Positions 1-8,697 of a stretch of 32,030 bases of DNA are shown here, in pieces. The stretch is from Ichthyosporea sp. XGB-2017a. Taxonomy: Eukaryota > Opisthokonta > Ichthyosporea. Under the pieces are notes generated by a model, which saw only the letters and a program-made list of their open reading frames with translations, did no database searches and was not told where the DNA came from. The stretch lies in NCBI GenBank assembly GCA_002811675.1, contig PDIM01010263.1, forward strand, positions 1 through 32,030. Direction: 5' to 3'. A program made the position numbers and the translations under genes. Numbering within the stretch: the stretch's first letter is position 1; every line of letters begins with the position of its first letter.

Positions 1-239
1 ATAGGGTCGGTGGATTTTTGATTTTTGTTACTTTTTTTTTTTGTTTCATGTTTTATTTAAATTTTTCGATTTCAATCAAATTTCAGAGGAAAAAAAAAGA
101 AAAAAAGAAAGAACAGATTTCGCTGATTTCTTTTTGTCTTTATTTCATCTTTTTATTAAAAGGGGTCATTTCGAGAAATAAGCAGATCAAATATTTTTAT
201 ATTATCATCTATTGATTCATTAAAAACAGAGATAGCATC

Positions 240-497
240 ATGGATATGTCAAAGTTTTCATACGCTGATCAGCAAAAGCTTCAGCAGGAATTGGGTAAAA
301 AACAAATGACTGATTTTCTCCGAATGTACAATGATCTGAGTGGGAAGTGCTTTGAGGACTGTGTGGATACATTTACAGCGAGAAATCTAACAGATAAGGA
401 GACAACGTGTGTGACTCGGTGTGTGGACAAGTACTTGAAGGCATCACAAAGGGTAGGGCAGAGATTCAGTGAGATGCAAATGGCTCAGAATCAGTAA
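240..497 (+). CDS. TIMM9: Mitochondrial import chaperone Tim9
   Basis: This 85-residue protein is a small Tim of the mitochondrial intermembrane space. The family works as a Tim9-Tim10 hexamer that escorts hydrophobic carrier precursors across to the TIM22 complex. The twin CX3C motif is intact: C37-x3-C41, a 15-residue spacer, then C57-x3-C61. These cysteines would form two intramolecular disulfides after MIA40-dependent import. The flanking text KQMTDFLRMYNDL and RVGQRFSEM is typical of Tim9 rather than Tim8, Tim10 or Tim13. Length matches the family (about 80-95 residues). There is no N-terminal presequence, as expected. The first ATG is used; a second lies two codons in. It is a single exon ending in TAA, followed by purine-rich DNA. 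Identification is from sequence pattern and is strong. Confidence 0.96.
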   Translation: MDMSKFSYADQQKLQQELGKKQMTDFLRMYNDLSGKCFEDCVDTFTARNLTDKETTCVTRCVDKYLKASQRVGQRFSEMQMAQNQ

Positions 498-1446
498 AAG
501 AAGAAGGAAAAGAAAAAGAAAGAAAGAAAAGCAAAATAGAAAAAGAAGGGACATCGATTGAATTGCTTTTTTTTTGATTTGTTTATTAATGTATTTTTAA
601 AAAAAGAAGATTTTATGAGAAAGCTTAATTTGTTAAAAGAAAAGGGGGAAGATTTTTTTTTAATTTATGCGCTTGAATCAGGGGAAAAAAAAGAAAGAAA
701 AAGTGCAAAGGAAAAATCAAGAATGCTTAAAATCTAATCAAGAATGCTTAAAATCTCCATGAAAGAGAAAAGTGCAAAGAGAAATGTTCAGATTTTGGAA
801 TCGTCTTTGTTTTCTACAGTACTGTGATTGAGAAATCTTAATCCTGTTAGTGATAATAAAAAGTTTAAAAAGATCAAACAAAGAACTCTTTCCTTGAAAA
901 AAAAAAGGATGATGAAAAGAAAAGCAACTTTTAACAACAACAAAAAACGAATAAAACACAGGTTGCTGATTTTTCTTTTCAATCCACTCTAACTCCCAAC
1001 ACACAAAGAAAAAAAGAGAAAAAAACAAAACCAGTTGTCTAACAATTTCATTTTTATTTGCTTATGCCTTATTGAAAACAAATCAAAAGCAAAAGAAAAC
1101 AAAAGATACAGATTAAAAAACAGATTCCAGATTTATCATAAATCAGGTGTCTTCCATCTCTCTTTTTTTGATAAATACAGGGAAGGGGGTGCAGGGAGAG
1201 GTAAAGAAGAAGCACAGGGGCAGGGGGGGGGAGCATTAAAACAGAGGAAGAAGTTAAGATATGAAGAAGAGGAGGATAAATCAACAAAACAAAACACAGC
1301 AACAGACTTGAATTGATTTGAATTGATTTAAGAGTCTTACAAGACTTAATTGATGTAAAATTAGTCTTAAAAAAGACAAATCACATAGATTGAGATGGGA
1401 AGAAACAAGAAGACCCACTTCTTGTTTCTCCCTTTTTTCTTTTTTT
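498..1446. other. Convergent intergenic region between Tim9 and the ML-domain gene
   Basis: These 949 bases lie between two converging stop codons and are very A- and purine-rich on the + strand, with no coding-like frame. The longest open frames are homopolymer-driven (lysine- or phenylalanine-rich). The region holds a perfect 21-bp tandem repeat (715-756) and a short palindromic hairpin near 1330-1351. It probably contains the two 3' UTRs and their poly(A) sites, though no clean AATAAA stands out. I see no RNA gene. Confidence 0.7.
715..756. repeat. 21-bp perfect tandem repeat, two copies
   Basis: The unit AATCAAGAATGCTTAAAATC plus a final T occupies 715-735 and again 736-756 without a mismatch. 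A looser similarity flanks both sides: AAAGTGCAAAG occurs just before (about 701-710) and just after (about 770-780), so the local duplication may have been larger. It sits in a 3' intergenic region and probably arose by replication slippage. Confidence 0.9.
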
Positions 1447-2019
1447 CTATTTTCCAGGCCTGTGGATGTTGAAGCAAGGCATTTCAATGCACCCGAGGGC
1501 CTTATCGGTGCTGCTATAGAGAGTCGCATTGACCTGATAGCCCGTAGACAAGGCTTTCTTGGGGATTTTAGCTGTGATCTCTTTGGAAACATAGTGATTA
1601 GACTTTTTGAGGTGACAGAAGGAACTGTCAAGGTCATGGATTGTAAAGTTTTGTTTTAGATCTACAATCATGAACTTAGTTCCCAGTGAAATGCGGGCGT
1701 AAAGTTTCTCATCGTCAATATCCTGGCTTACAGTTCCGTTAAACTGTACAGTGATTTCCCCTTCTTTCTCAATAAATCCCGAGGCAGTGTGTGGCCGAAT
1801 AGACATGCTGGTGATCCTCACAACAGGATTCTCCATACATGACTTCATGTTATTGTAAGATTGTGGCGGGGGGGAATCATGTCCGATTCTTTCGCAATCC
1901 CAGTGGGCGGGTTTGCGATGGCTCTTTCCGTCCACTTCTGTCACGGCCACTGCAGCCCATCCCACCAGCAACACGAGCAATGCACACACTGTAAACTTGG
2001 ACAAGCTGGACTCACCCAT
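1447..2019 (-). CDS. Secreted ML-domain (NPC2/MD-2-like) lipid-binding protein
   Basis: The product has 190 residues. It starts with a clear signal peptide: residues 1-31 have a hydrophobic core of Leu/Val/Ala ending near AVTEVDG. The rest fits the MD-2-related lipid-recognition (ML) fold of NPC2 and the phosphatidylglycerol/phosphatidylinositol transfer proteins: a small beta-rich secreted domain of about 130 residues with paired cysteines (C42, C61, C135, C177, C182). Motifs that suggest ML are the CMENPVVRITSMSI strand and the late CIEMPCF segment. Three N-glycosylation sequons (N94, N124, N164) agree with secretion or delivery to the lysosome. It is a single exon. The ATG is the first methionine and directly precedes the signal peptide; the stop is TAG. 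Family assignment is by pattern only. The lipid ligand cannot be inferred. Confidence 0.72.
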   Translation of the reverse strand: MGESSLSKFTVCALLVLLVGWAAVAVTEVDGKSHRKPAHWDCERIGHDSPPPQSYNNMKSCMENPVVRITSMSIRPHTASGFIEKEGEITVQFNGTVSQDIDDEKLYARISLGTKFMIVDLKQNFTIHDLDSSFCHLKKSNHYVSKEITAKIPKKALSTGYQVNATLYSSTDKALGCIEMPCFNIHRPGK

Positions 2020-2748
2020 TATTATTTATCAGCTTCTTGTAAATAAATCTCAAATTTTAACAATAACAATAATAATAATAATAATAACTCAAAAACAAAT
2101 CTAAATCCTTTTTTTTTGTTTTTGCGAGTGGGATTTTCAAAAAGCAATTTCTAATCAAAACCCGAAATCAAAAACTCAAATCTTGATTTCAATTTCAATT
2201 TGCAAATCTTTCTTTTATACACCACAACGACCAAAAAAAAAAAAAAGAGATTTCAGATTATCGACTTTCCTTTTCCTCTTTTTTTATTTATTACCAAACA
2301 TTTCATAGTGAAAATGACAAAATAAATAATAAATTTTGTGGGTTTTTTTGTATGGAAATTTTTAGTAGAAATTTTTTTATATATTTTGGGGTTTTTGGTT
2401 TTCTATTTGGTCTAATTATGATAATTCCCATAGTTGATTTTGTATTCTTTCTACAAACTTTTCTATAGATTAGGGTTTTTTTGTTTTTCCCCGAAGCGCA
2501 GACAACTGATACTTTTTTGAGTTTTGTATGGGATATTCTATAGTTAAGGTATTTGTATGGGAGCCCCTATAGTTAAGCAATTTGTTTTGCTTTTGCAGTT
2601 TGTTTTTTTCTCCATTTTCTTTTTTTCTTTTTTTTTTGTTTTTTTTTGTTTCAGGATTGATTTAAATTGAAAATCGAATTTTAAAGACAAACTCTTGTGT
2701 TTTGTTTTTTTTTGTTTGTTTTTTAATAGGGAAAATTAAAAAAAAATA
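2020..2748. promoter_or_regulatory. Divergent promoter region between the ML-domain gene and OAT
   Basis: These 729 bases separate two head-to-head start codons and should hold both promoters and 5' UTRs. The region is strongly T-rich on the + strand towards OAT. It contains an (AAT)n microsatellite (about 2064-2089) and a 29-bp imperfect tandem repeat (2523-2580). It also has a possible 5' UTR intron for OAT: a GTATTT donor at 2549 and a pyrimidine-rich TTTCAG acceptor ending at 2654. I see no coding frame. Confidence 0.6.
2523..2580 (+). repeat. 29-bp imperfect tandem repeat upstream of OAT
   Basis: Two units share TTTGTATGGGA at the start (2523 and 2552) and CTATAGTTAAG near the end, with a diverged centre. 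Related fragments (TTTGTATGG near 2346, CCCATAGTTGA near 2427, TCTATAGATTAGG near 2463) lie further upstream. The conserved ends and variable middle could reflect repeated regulatory sites or simple drift after slippage. Confidence 0.75.
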
Positions 2749-4092
2749 ATGCAATCGACAGCAATTCGGAGAATCTCCTTGGCTACGCCCGTCCCAATGC
2801 GGGCTGTAGGAAGCGGGACCAGGCTGTTTTCCTCATCTCCTTTGTCACCCTCCAGCGGCCTTTCCTCCCAGGATTACATTGATATGGAATTGAAGTATGG
2901 TGCACATAACTACGCACCCATTCCAGCGGTGATCTCTCGTGCCAAAGGTGTGCATATGTGGGATGTGGAGGGAAAACAGTACTTTGATTTCCTCTCTGCG
3001 TACTCAGCTGTGAATCAGGGTCATTGCCACCCAAAGATCATTGAAGCTTTAGTCCAACAGTCATCAAAGCTGACACTGACCTCACGTGCCTTCCACAATG
3101 ATCGACTGGGTCCCTTTGAGAAAATGATCACGTCCCTTTTCGGGTACGATAAGGTGCTGACCATGAACAGTGGGGTAGAGGCCGGGGAAACGGCTGTAAA
3201 ACTAACAAGAAAATGGGCGTATGAGGTCAAAGGCGTTCCGGCTAATCAGGCGAGGATTGTGTTTGCGAAGAATAACTTTTGGGGTCGGTCTGTTGCAGCC
3301 ATTTCCTCCTCAACAGACCCCCAATGCCGTAATAACTTTGGGCCATTCACACCTGGACTGGAGACCATCCCATACAATGATGTGGGTGCATTGGAGTCTC
3401 TCCTCACCAGCCCGGGGGGAGAATGCATTGCGGGATTCTATGTAGAGCCCATCCAAGGGGAGGCGGGTGTGGTTGTTCCTGATGAGGGGTACCTGCAAGG
3501 GGTACGCGAACTGTGCACGAAACATAATGTGCTGTTTATCGCGGATGAAATCCAAACTGGACTGGCGCGAACCGGAAAGATGCTCGCGTGTGACTATGAT
3601 GCTGTGCGGCCGGACATTCTGGTGCTGGGGAAAGCGCTCTCTGGTGGAGTGTTCCCTGTCTCGGCGGCGATGTGTGATGATGAAGTGATGCTGACCATCA
3701 AACCCGGTGAGCACGGGAGCACGTATGGGGGGAATCCTGTTGCGGCAGCGGTGGCGACTGCTGCACTGGAGGTGCTTGTGGAGGAAGATCTTGCCGGTAG
3801 GGCCTTTTCAATGGGAGAGATGTTCCGTGCACGGATGCGGGCGCTACAGGATCGCCATCCATGGGTGAAGACTGTACGTGGACGAGGCTTATTGAATGCT
3901 GTTGTCATTGATCCTGATCATTCCGTGAGTGCGACACAGATTTGCATGCGAATGAAAGAGGCGGGACTACTTGCAAAGCCCACACACTCGCACATTATCC
4001 GATTTGCACCCCCCTTGGTTATCACGGAGGAGCAGCTTGAGGAAGGATGCGGAATTATTGAAAAGGTGTTTGATGCGAGTGCAGAAAAGTAA
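2749..4092 (+). CDS. OAT: Ornithine aminotransferase, mitochondrial
   Basis: This is a 447-residue fold-type I, class III PLP aminotransferase. It transfers the delta-amino group of ornithine to 2-oxoglutarate, giving glutamate semialdehyde/pyrroline-5-carboxylate and glutamate, and links the arginine and proline pathways. The PLP Schiff-base lysine is K295 in [12 protein letters not shown], and the aspartate that contacts the pyridine nitrogen is D266 in IADEIQTG. The segments [35 protein letters not shown] and [11 protein letters not shown] are characteristic of OAT. Residues 1-35 (Arg/Ser-rich, no acidic residue until D42) look like a mitochondrial presequence. Length matches animal and fungal OAT (about 410-440). 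Single exon; TAA stop; AATAAA follows 48 bases later. Confidence 0.96.
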   Translation: MQSTAIRRISLATPVPMRAVGSGTRLFSSSPLSPSSGLSSQDYIDMELKYGAHNYAPIPAVISRAKGVHMWDVEGKQYFDFLSAYSAVNQGHCHPKIIEALVQQSSKLTLTSRAFHNDRLGPFEKMITSLFGYDKVLTMNSGVEAGETAVKLTRKWAYEVKGVPANQARIVFAKNNFWGRSVAAISSSTDPQCRNNFGPFTPGLETIPYNDVGALESLLTSPGGECIAGFYVEPIQGEAGVVVPDEGYLQGVRELCTKHNVLFIADEIQTGLARTGKMLACDYDAVRPDILVLGKALSGGVFPVSAAMCDDEVMLTIKPGEHGSTYGGNPVAAAVATAALEVLVEEDLAGRAFSMGEMFRARMRALQDRHPWVKTVRGRGLLNAVVIDPDHSVSATQICMRMKEAGLLAKPTHSHIIRFAPPLVITEEQLEEGCGIIEKVFDASAEK

Positions 4093-4140
4093 AACTGTGA
4101 AATGCTTCAATTCCAAAAAAAAAAGAAGAAAAAAAACTAT

Positions 4141-4146
4141 AATAAA
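4141..4146 (+). terminator. Poly(A) signal of OAT
   Basis: A canonical AATAAA lies 48 bases after the OAT stop in an A-rich 3' region and before the next gene on the same strand. Confidence 0.6.
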
Positions 4147-4269
4147 TGATAAAAATATGAAATTCCACGTGAGTTATTTATTTTTTTGTTCTTTGGGCGC
4201 TTTCTTTTTTATCGATTTGGTTTATTTTATTTATTTATTTTGATTTGGTTGTGGGGGCCTTCATCTTTG

Positions 4270-5844
4270 ATGCAAATAATGAATGGTGTTGTCAGTCATA
4301 ACCATGAGGCATCGTCGATTATAAAATTACGTCGGTGCTATGCGGGATTAGTCCCTGTGAGATTAATAGCCATGGGAGGCGAGGAAGGCACAGGGGGAAG
4401 GGAAGGAGAGGCACCTTTGGATGTGGTTCATATATTTTCCTCATATGAGCATGCGCATCTGTGTAGTGAGGAAGGGCAAGAGTCCATTTTGAAGGAAATT
4501 CTTCAACATCCACTTATTCAGAAATATCCACCGCCGCATCAGTATACCAAATCATTTATGAGTTGGCTAGTGAAACGGGTTATTCCGGAGGGGGATCTGG
4601 ATGAGGAGCTGATGACTCTGTATGTTGATATGTTAAGCGGTACTTATAGTGAGGAAAGCGCAGATGGGATGCGTTCCTTCCAAACAATTTATCTCACTTC
4701 ACCACAGGAGGAGATGGATAATATAGGTGCTAAAAGTAATCAAGATTATTCAATGGTGACGTTACGGGTCTCTCCGGCGTTAATGTCGTCAGGCACGACT
4801 GGTTTGAGTACATGGGAGGCGGCTTTGTGTCTGTCCTCTTACATGGTAAACATGTGCCCTAGTCAGCGAAAAGAAGAAAGGGGGATGAGAACAGAACCAA
4901 TGTGTTTATTTGACTCTTTGCATAAATCTCATTGTTCTTCTCAGTCCGAATTGTCATCGCCGGAGACTTTTACCATAGTGGAATTGGGGTGTGGGAGTGG
5001 GCTTGTGGGACTTTCTGCGGCACGTATACTTGGGAATGGAACACATAGTGAACATTTAGCAGCTTCGTCTTCCTTACAGAGTCGGGTGATTATGACAGAC
5101 TACCACCCAGCGGTGGAGTCCTTTCTGCAAGACACATTGGATATCTATCACCATAACGAGTCTGCAAGGGAAGCTTTGTCATCCATAGATGTTAATGAAA
5201 GGGATGATAGTGCTATGCAGGATGGAAAGAGGGTCCGTGTCGATGAGCATAGCCCTAGGGTTGAGTGGGCGCGGTTATGCTGGAAAGAAATTCACAGTGC
5301 ACGAACAGAGAAAGAATGTGATATAAATGATGCTTTTGCTGATAGCGCTGCCTTGAAATTGGCGAAGAAGTGTCTTTTCAGCTCCTATTCCTCCAGCGAA
5401 CCAAAAGAGGCAGATGCCAGGGTGGACGTAGTTATCGCATCTGACGTTGTATTCGATATTGACATCGTAGAGCCTCTATCATGGACAATCCGCACTCTAT
5501 TACTAATTAACGCACATACGCACGAAGAGCACCATCATGGACGAAAACAGAAGCAAGAAAGACACCTTCCTTCACCAGTTGCTTTTATATCATCAACCAT
5601 CCGCAATCCTGCCACGTTTGAGTACTTTGAGGACTCCCTACGTAGGGCGGGGCTAACTTCACGAACAGTGATGCATACCAAGAATGGCATGGTCCTTACA
5701 GAGCACGACCAGCAAATGCTTCATGAGGGGTGGGAAAATGTGGATCAATATTCTCCTCGCTCTCAAAAAGCACCTCAGTGGATGCACCCAATGTGCTTTT
5801 CCAGTGCCGGGGAGTATAAGATCTTGCGCATCGAGTTGCTGTAG
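4270..5844 (+). CDS. EEF2KMT: EEF2KMT/FAM86-type protein-lysine methyltransferase
   Basis: This is a class I (seven-beta-strand) SAM-dependent methyltransferase of METTL family 16. Its best-known member trimethylates a lysine of elongation factor 2. SAM motif I is VELGCGSGLVGLSA (near residue 238), followed by VIMTDYHPAVES (motif II) and VVIASDVVFD (the post-I acidic motif). The segment SSGTTGLSTWEAALCL matches the SGGTG-WEAG signature that precedes the SAM fold in FAM86 proteins. The N-terminal part (HPLIQKYPPPHQYTKSFMSW) matches the FAM86 N-terminal region. At 524 residues it is much longer than human EEF2KMT (about 330), because of a serine-rich insert before motif I and another between motif II and the acidic motif. 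The start is uncertain: ATG at 4270 is the first in the open frame; ATG at 4279 and at 4372 (context GCCATGG) are alternatives. Stop TAG. Confidence 0.85.
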   Translation: MQIMNGVVSHNHEASSIIKLRRCYAGLVPVRLIAMGGEEGTGGREGEAPLDVVHIFSSYEHAHLCSEEGQESILKEILQHPLIQKYPPPHQYTKSFMSWLVKRVIPEGDLDEELMTLYVDMLSGTYSEESADGMRSFQTIYLTSPQEEMDNIGAKSNQDYSMVTLRVSPALMSSGTTGLSTWEAALCLSSYMVNMCPSQRKEERGMRTEPMCLFDSLHKSHCSSQSELSSPETFTIVELGCGSGLVGLSAARILGNGTHSEHLAASSSLQSRVIMTDYHPAVESFLQDTLDIYHHNESAREALSSIDVNERDDSAMQDGKRVRVDEHSPRVEWARLCWKEIHSARTEKECDINDAFADSAALKLAKKCLFSSYSSSEPKEADARVDVVIASDVVFDIDIVEPLSWTIRTLLLINAHTHEEHHHGRKQKQERHLPSPVAFISSTIRNPATFEYFEDSLRRAGLTSRTVMHTKNGMVLTEHDQQMLHEGWENVDQYSPRSQKAPQWMHPMCFSSAGEYKILRIELL

Positions 5845-6782
5845 TTTCAACAAATATCTCCTCCCTGGAATAGTTAGCTGCAGGTGTCATTCAATTTCTC
5901 ATGTTTATCTTCTAGGTCCATTTTCTAGGTGCAAATTCTAGTTAGTGGCTATGGGAAGTTTCAGGAAATATCTGGATGCCGTTTTCAAAGGTTATCCTCA
6001 TTATTCCATATGGCCCGATTTCAAAGCGTTAGAAGCCTTTAAGAAAAGGTACTTAAAGGCCTCCTCACCAGAAGCACCCAGTGCCACATTCATTGATTAG
6101 ACCAAAAGGAAACGTAATTAAATCCCCTTAAAAAAAAAAAAACAAGATTTAAAAAGATCCCAAGAGGAAGGTTCTTTGGCACAATAATATACGCTCCTCA
6201 AAATCAATCCTTATCTGCCTTTGCTCTAGCTAACTTAATAAAAAATAGTGTTGATTTAATTACTTCTCCAACATGATGGTTAGATCTGTTTTCTAATTGA
6301 CCCTTCTGGTGACTGCGGCGCGTCAATCCCCCAGTCTTGCGGACAATTGCCAGAAAATCCTCTTGTCGGCTGTCGCGCTGTAGTCCTCCCGTCTGGCAAA
6401 AATTAAATTTGCCGGAAAGTGGCCCGACGTGTGCTCGAACAAAAACCCTAGTGTATGAGATTTCTAGTACAAATGCTCGAATTTTTACTATTGAACGGCT
6501 CTATACTAGATCTAAATTTCGCGCCCTTTTTTTATTATTATAAGAACAGCTGTAGTAAATGATTATTTTACCTTAAATAATGTTTGATAATTAGCGACTC
6601 TTATTATGTCATATGTAGTATATTGTGATTTTTGATTTTTAAAATAGGGAAGAAGAAGAGCAAGAGAGGCAAGGCAAGTGTATGGTAAAGAAAGAAGATA
6701 AGAGAGGATCACATAACAAGAACGGGTTTGATTAGAAAGAAGTATTTGGGATATCTGAAGTCTTGTTATAGTCTGGTGTAGT
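5845..6782. other. Intergenic region between EEF2KMT and the MFS gene
   Basis: These 938 bases hold no recognisable intact gene. The left half carries two coding-like open frames in different frames (5951-6100 and 6118-6276), reported separately as possible debris. The middle (about 6311-6440) is richer in G+C than other spacers in the window and includes an inverted repeat, TGGCAAA and TTTGCC around an AAATTAAA-type loop near 6389-6412. The right half (6545-6782) is AT-rich, then purine-rich, and presumably holds the MFS promoter and 5' UTR. No tRNA-like fold or poly(A) signal for EEF2KMT was evident. Confidence 0.6.
5951..6100 (+). pseudogene. Small coding-like ORF, 49 codons, possible gene fragment
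   Basis: An ATG-started frame of 49 codons ends in TAG. Its composition is balanced and protein-like (motifs FRKYLDAVFKGYPHY and LEAFKKRYLKAS), unlike the homopolymer frames elsewhere in the spacers. I do not recognise a family. A second frame with no ATG (6118-6273), containing GRFFGTIIYAPQNQS, follows across an A-rich stretch in another frame and may be part of the same decayed sequence. It could equally be a short functional peptide gene or chance. Confidence 0.3.
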
Positions 6783-8597
6783 ATGAATACGTGTGATCAT
6801 AGTCGGAAGGGATCAGAAGCTTCTGGGTGCTGCAGTGGTATGGAAGCTCAGGAGAGGCAGGGAGTTCAAAGTGAAGACATAACTATGCAGATTAGCTCCC
6901 CCGAGTCACAGATTACCACCAGTAGTGAAGCCAATGGGGTGCAGATGTTTGATGGGGACGAGGCGGTATCATGCGTGGGGAAAATTCGTGCGTCACGAAA
7001 GTTGAAGTTGTTTGTGGTGTTTCTAGCACTATTTATAGACTACTTTCTGTTGACTGTGGTAGTGCCGATCCTTCCAGAATATCTTGATTCCGAAAGTGGT
7101 GGGCATTTTTCGAATAACTCGGATATTTATATTGGGCTGTTGTTTGCTGCAAAGCCCATTGTACAGTTGATTTGTAATCCAATCGTTGGGGCTATTACAG
7201 ATAGGGAGTTGATCAACTCACAATTATTGTTGATGATTGGCTTTGTGATTATGTGTGGGTCCACACTTCTCTTTGGGATGGCAGAGTCGTATGGACTGCT
7301 GCTGACTGCTCGCGGTATTCAAGGGGTGGGCTCCTCATTGGCCGCTGTAGCCGGGTTTGCAACGTTGGCTGTGTACTATGTGGACAATGTGGAGCGGGGA
7401 CATGCAATGAGCTTTGCCTATTTGGGTGTGAGTCTGGGGGTGCTGCTTGGGCCTCCTGTCGGGGGTTTTCTTTATGAATGGTTTGGAAAGTCTGTGCCCT
7501 TTTATGGCTTGGCGGTGTTTATCGCAGTTGTTCTGTTATTGCTGTTGATGGTGGTCGATCTGAAATCGACTAGAGTTGGGAACAATGATAATAATGATGA
7601 CCAGGCAACAGGGACTGCAGACGGTGGAGAAGACGATAGCGATATGGCTGTTGGAGAAAATGGAGAGGATGCAGCTCCACGAGGTAATGAAGGAAGAAAG
7701 AAGAATGGAGGCATTTTGCAGTTATTGCAAGATCCTTATATTCTTCTTACAGCGGGGGCTATGCTAATTGCATGTACTTCTATTGCCCTTTTGGAGCCAA
7801 CTCTTCCCGTACATATGCGTAATGCCATCCCTGGCGTCTCTAAATGGCAACTCGGGGTGGTTTTCCTACCATGTAGTGGTGCTTATCTCATTGCCACTCC
7901 GCTAATGGGCTATCTTGGGCCCAGGTTCGGACGATGGCTTATGTCCACCCTGGGGTTGATCCTCATTGCTGCTGCATGCGCACTGGTGGCGTACAGTCAG
8001 ACATTTTACGAATTATTGGCACCAATGGCCATGGTTGGCTTCGGTATTGGGATGACGGATGCCCCTCTACTGCCCGAGCTGGGTCGCATTGTGGATTTGA
8101 GGCACGGAGAAGGGATGTACGGAAATGCCTACGCTATCGGGGATATGGCAATGTCTTTGGGTTCAATTGTGGGACCTCTTTGTGGTGGATTGATTGTTCA
8201 ATTCTTCTCTTTTAAGATTACTGTACTTGTGGTGGGAGCCCTGTGTTTTGTTTATGCGCCCTTTGTTATTCTTTTGAAGCGACTGGATGGGTACGATATT
8301 GAAGCTCAATTGAAAAAACGAAAGGAGAGAGAGTCCCTCATCTCGGACGATATAGAGGAAATTGCACCCTCGGACCGCGAGGTAGGGGGTGAGGGTAGAA
8401 GAAGGTCTCGTTACTACGAGCGGCATCCCTCTCTATGTGGAACTGAACTGGAAGAGGGGCAGTCATCGCTTAATTTGCGGCCCAGTGCTTCTGGGCGGGA
8501 ACAAACACCAGATGTGTCCTTACTTACCACAACCAGTGAGCTTCCCAAAGGGGTCTTTGTTGGTAGCAATGAAAAGGACAAAAAAAGAGTGGGTTAG
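6783..8597 (+). CDS. SLC18-type (vesicular amine transporter-like) MFS antiporter
   Basis: This 604-residue carrier has twelve predicted membrane segments, TM1 at about 76-97. It closely resembles the SLC18 family, whose animal members exchange cytosolic amines or acetylcholine for vesicular protons. The four charged membrane residues needed by VMAT2 are all present: D86 in LFIDYFLLT (VMAT2 D33), K124 in FAAKPIVQL (K138), D426 in GIGMTDAPLLP (D399) and D454 in YAIGDMA (D426). Other shared text is GLLFAAKPIVQL, RGIQGVGSS and IVDLRHG. The luminal TM1-TM2 loop is only about 20 residues, far shorter than in animal VMATs. The central cytosolic loop (262-310) is Asn/Asp/Gly-rich and acidic. The C-terminal tail is long and charged, with an acidic ERESLISDDIEE stretch. 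The substrate is unknown; polyamines, amines or drugs are possible. Single exon, TAG stop. Confidence 0.88.
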   Translation: MNTCDHSRKGSEASGCCSGMEAQERQGVQSEDITMQISSPESQITTSSEANGVQMFDGDEAVSCVGKIRASRKLKLFVVFLALFIDYFLLTVVVPILPEYLDSESGGHFSNNSDIYIGLLFAAKPIVQLICNPIVGAITDRELINSQLLLMIGFVIMCGSTLLFGMAESYGLLLTARGIQGVGSSLAAVAGFATLAVYYVDNVERGHAMSFAYLGVSLGVLLGPPVGGFLYEWFGKSVPFYGLAVFIAVVLLLLLMVVDLKSTRVGNNDNNDDQATGTADGGEDDSDMAVGENGEDAAPRGNEGRKKNGGILQLLQDPYILLTAGAMLIACTSIALLEPTLPVHMRNAIPGVSKWQLGVVFLPCSGAYLIATPLMGYLGPRFGRWLMSTLGLILIAAACALVAYSQTFYELLAPMAMVGFGIGMTDAPLLPELGRIVDLRHGEGMYGNAYAIGDMAMSLGSIVGPLCGGLIVQFFSFKITVLVVGALCFVYAPFVILLKRLDGYDIEAQLKKRKERESLISDDIEEIAPSDREVGGEGRRRSRYYERHPSLCGTELEEGQSSLNLRPSASGREQTPDVSLLTTTSELPKGVFVGSNEKDKKRVG

Positions 8598-8601
8598 TAA
8601 T

Positions 8602-8607
8602 AATAAA
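8602..8607 (+). terminator. Poly(A) signal of the MFS gene
   Basis: AATAAA begins five bases after the TAG stop, implying a very short 3' UTR. The same signal and its surroundings recur in the downstream relic (ATAAAAATAAACA), which shows that the duplication included the 3' UTR. Confidence 0.6.
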
Positions 8608-8697
8608 CAATCATTCGTTTGTAAAGTGAGTCCCTTTGCTTATTCTACAGTGATACGTGAAATCCAATACGTAGCTTACGGTAGGTCTTAACGGGCC

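Noticed and set aside
18-215. 65-codon open frame upstream of Tim9
   Set aside because: Phe/Lys/Ile-rich translation of T- and A-rich leader DNA, with no protein-like pattern; it overlaps the expected 5' UTR of Tim9.
738-1302. Several open frames on both strands in the Tim9/ML spacer
   Set aside because: Composition is that of homopurine/homopyrimidine DNA and the frames conflict with each other; no family resemblance.
6337-6543. 68-codon open frame in the EEF2KMT/MFS spacer
   Set aside because: No recognisable family, weak composition, no supporting context; kept only as part of the spacer description.
8626-8650. GTGAGT...CTACAG resembling an intron just after the MFS stop
   Set aside because: Only 25 nt long, far below the 75-109 nt of the other introns, and located after the stop codon.
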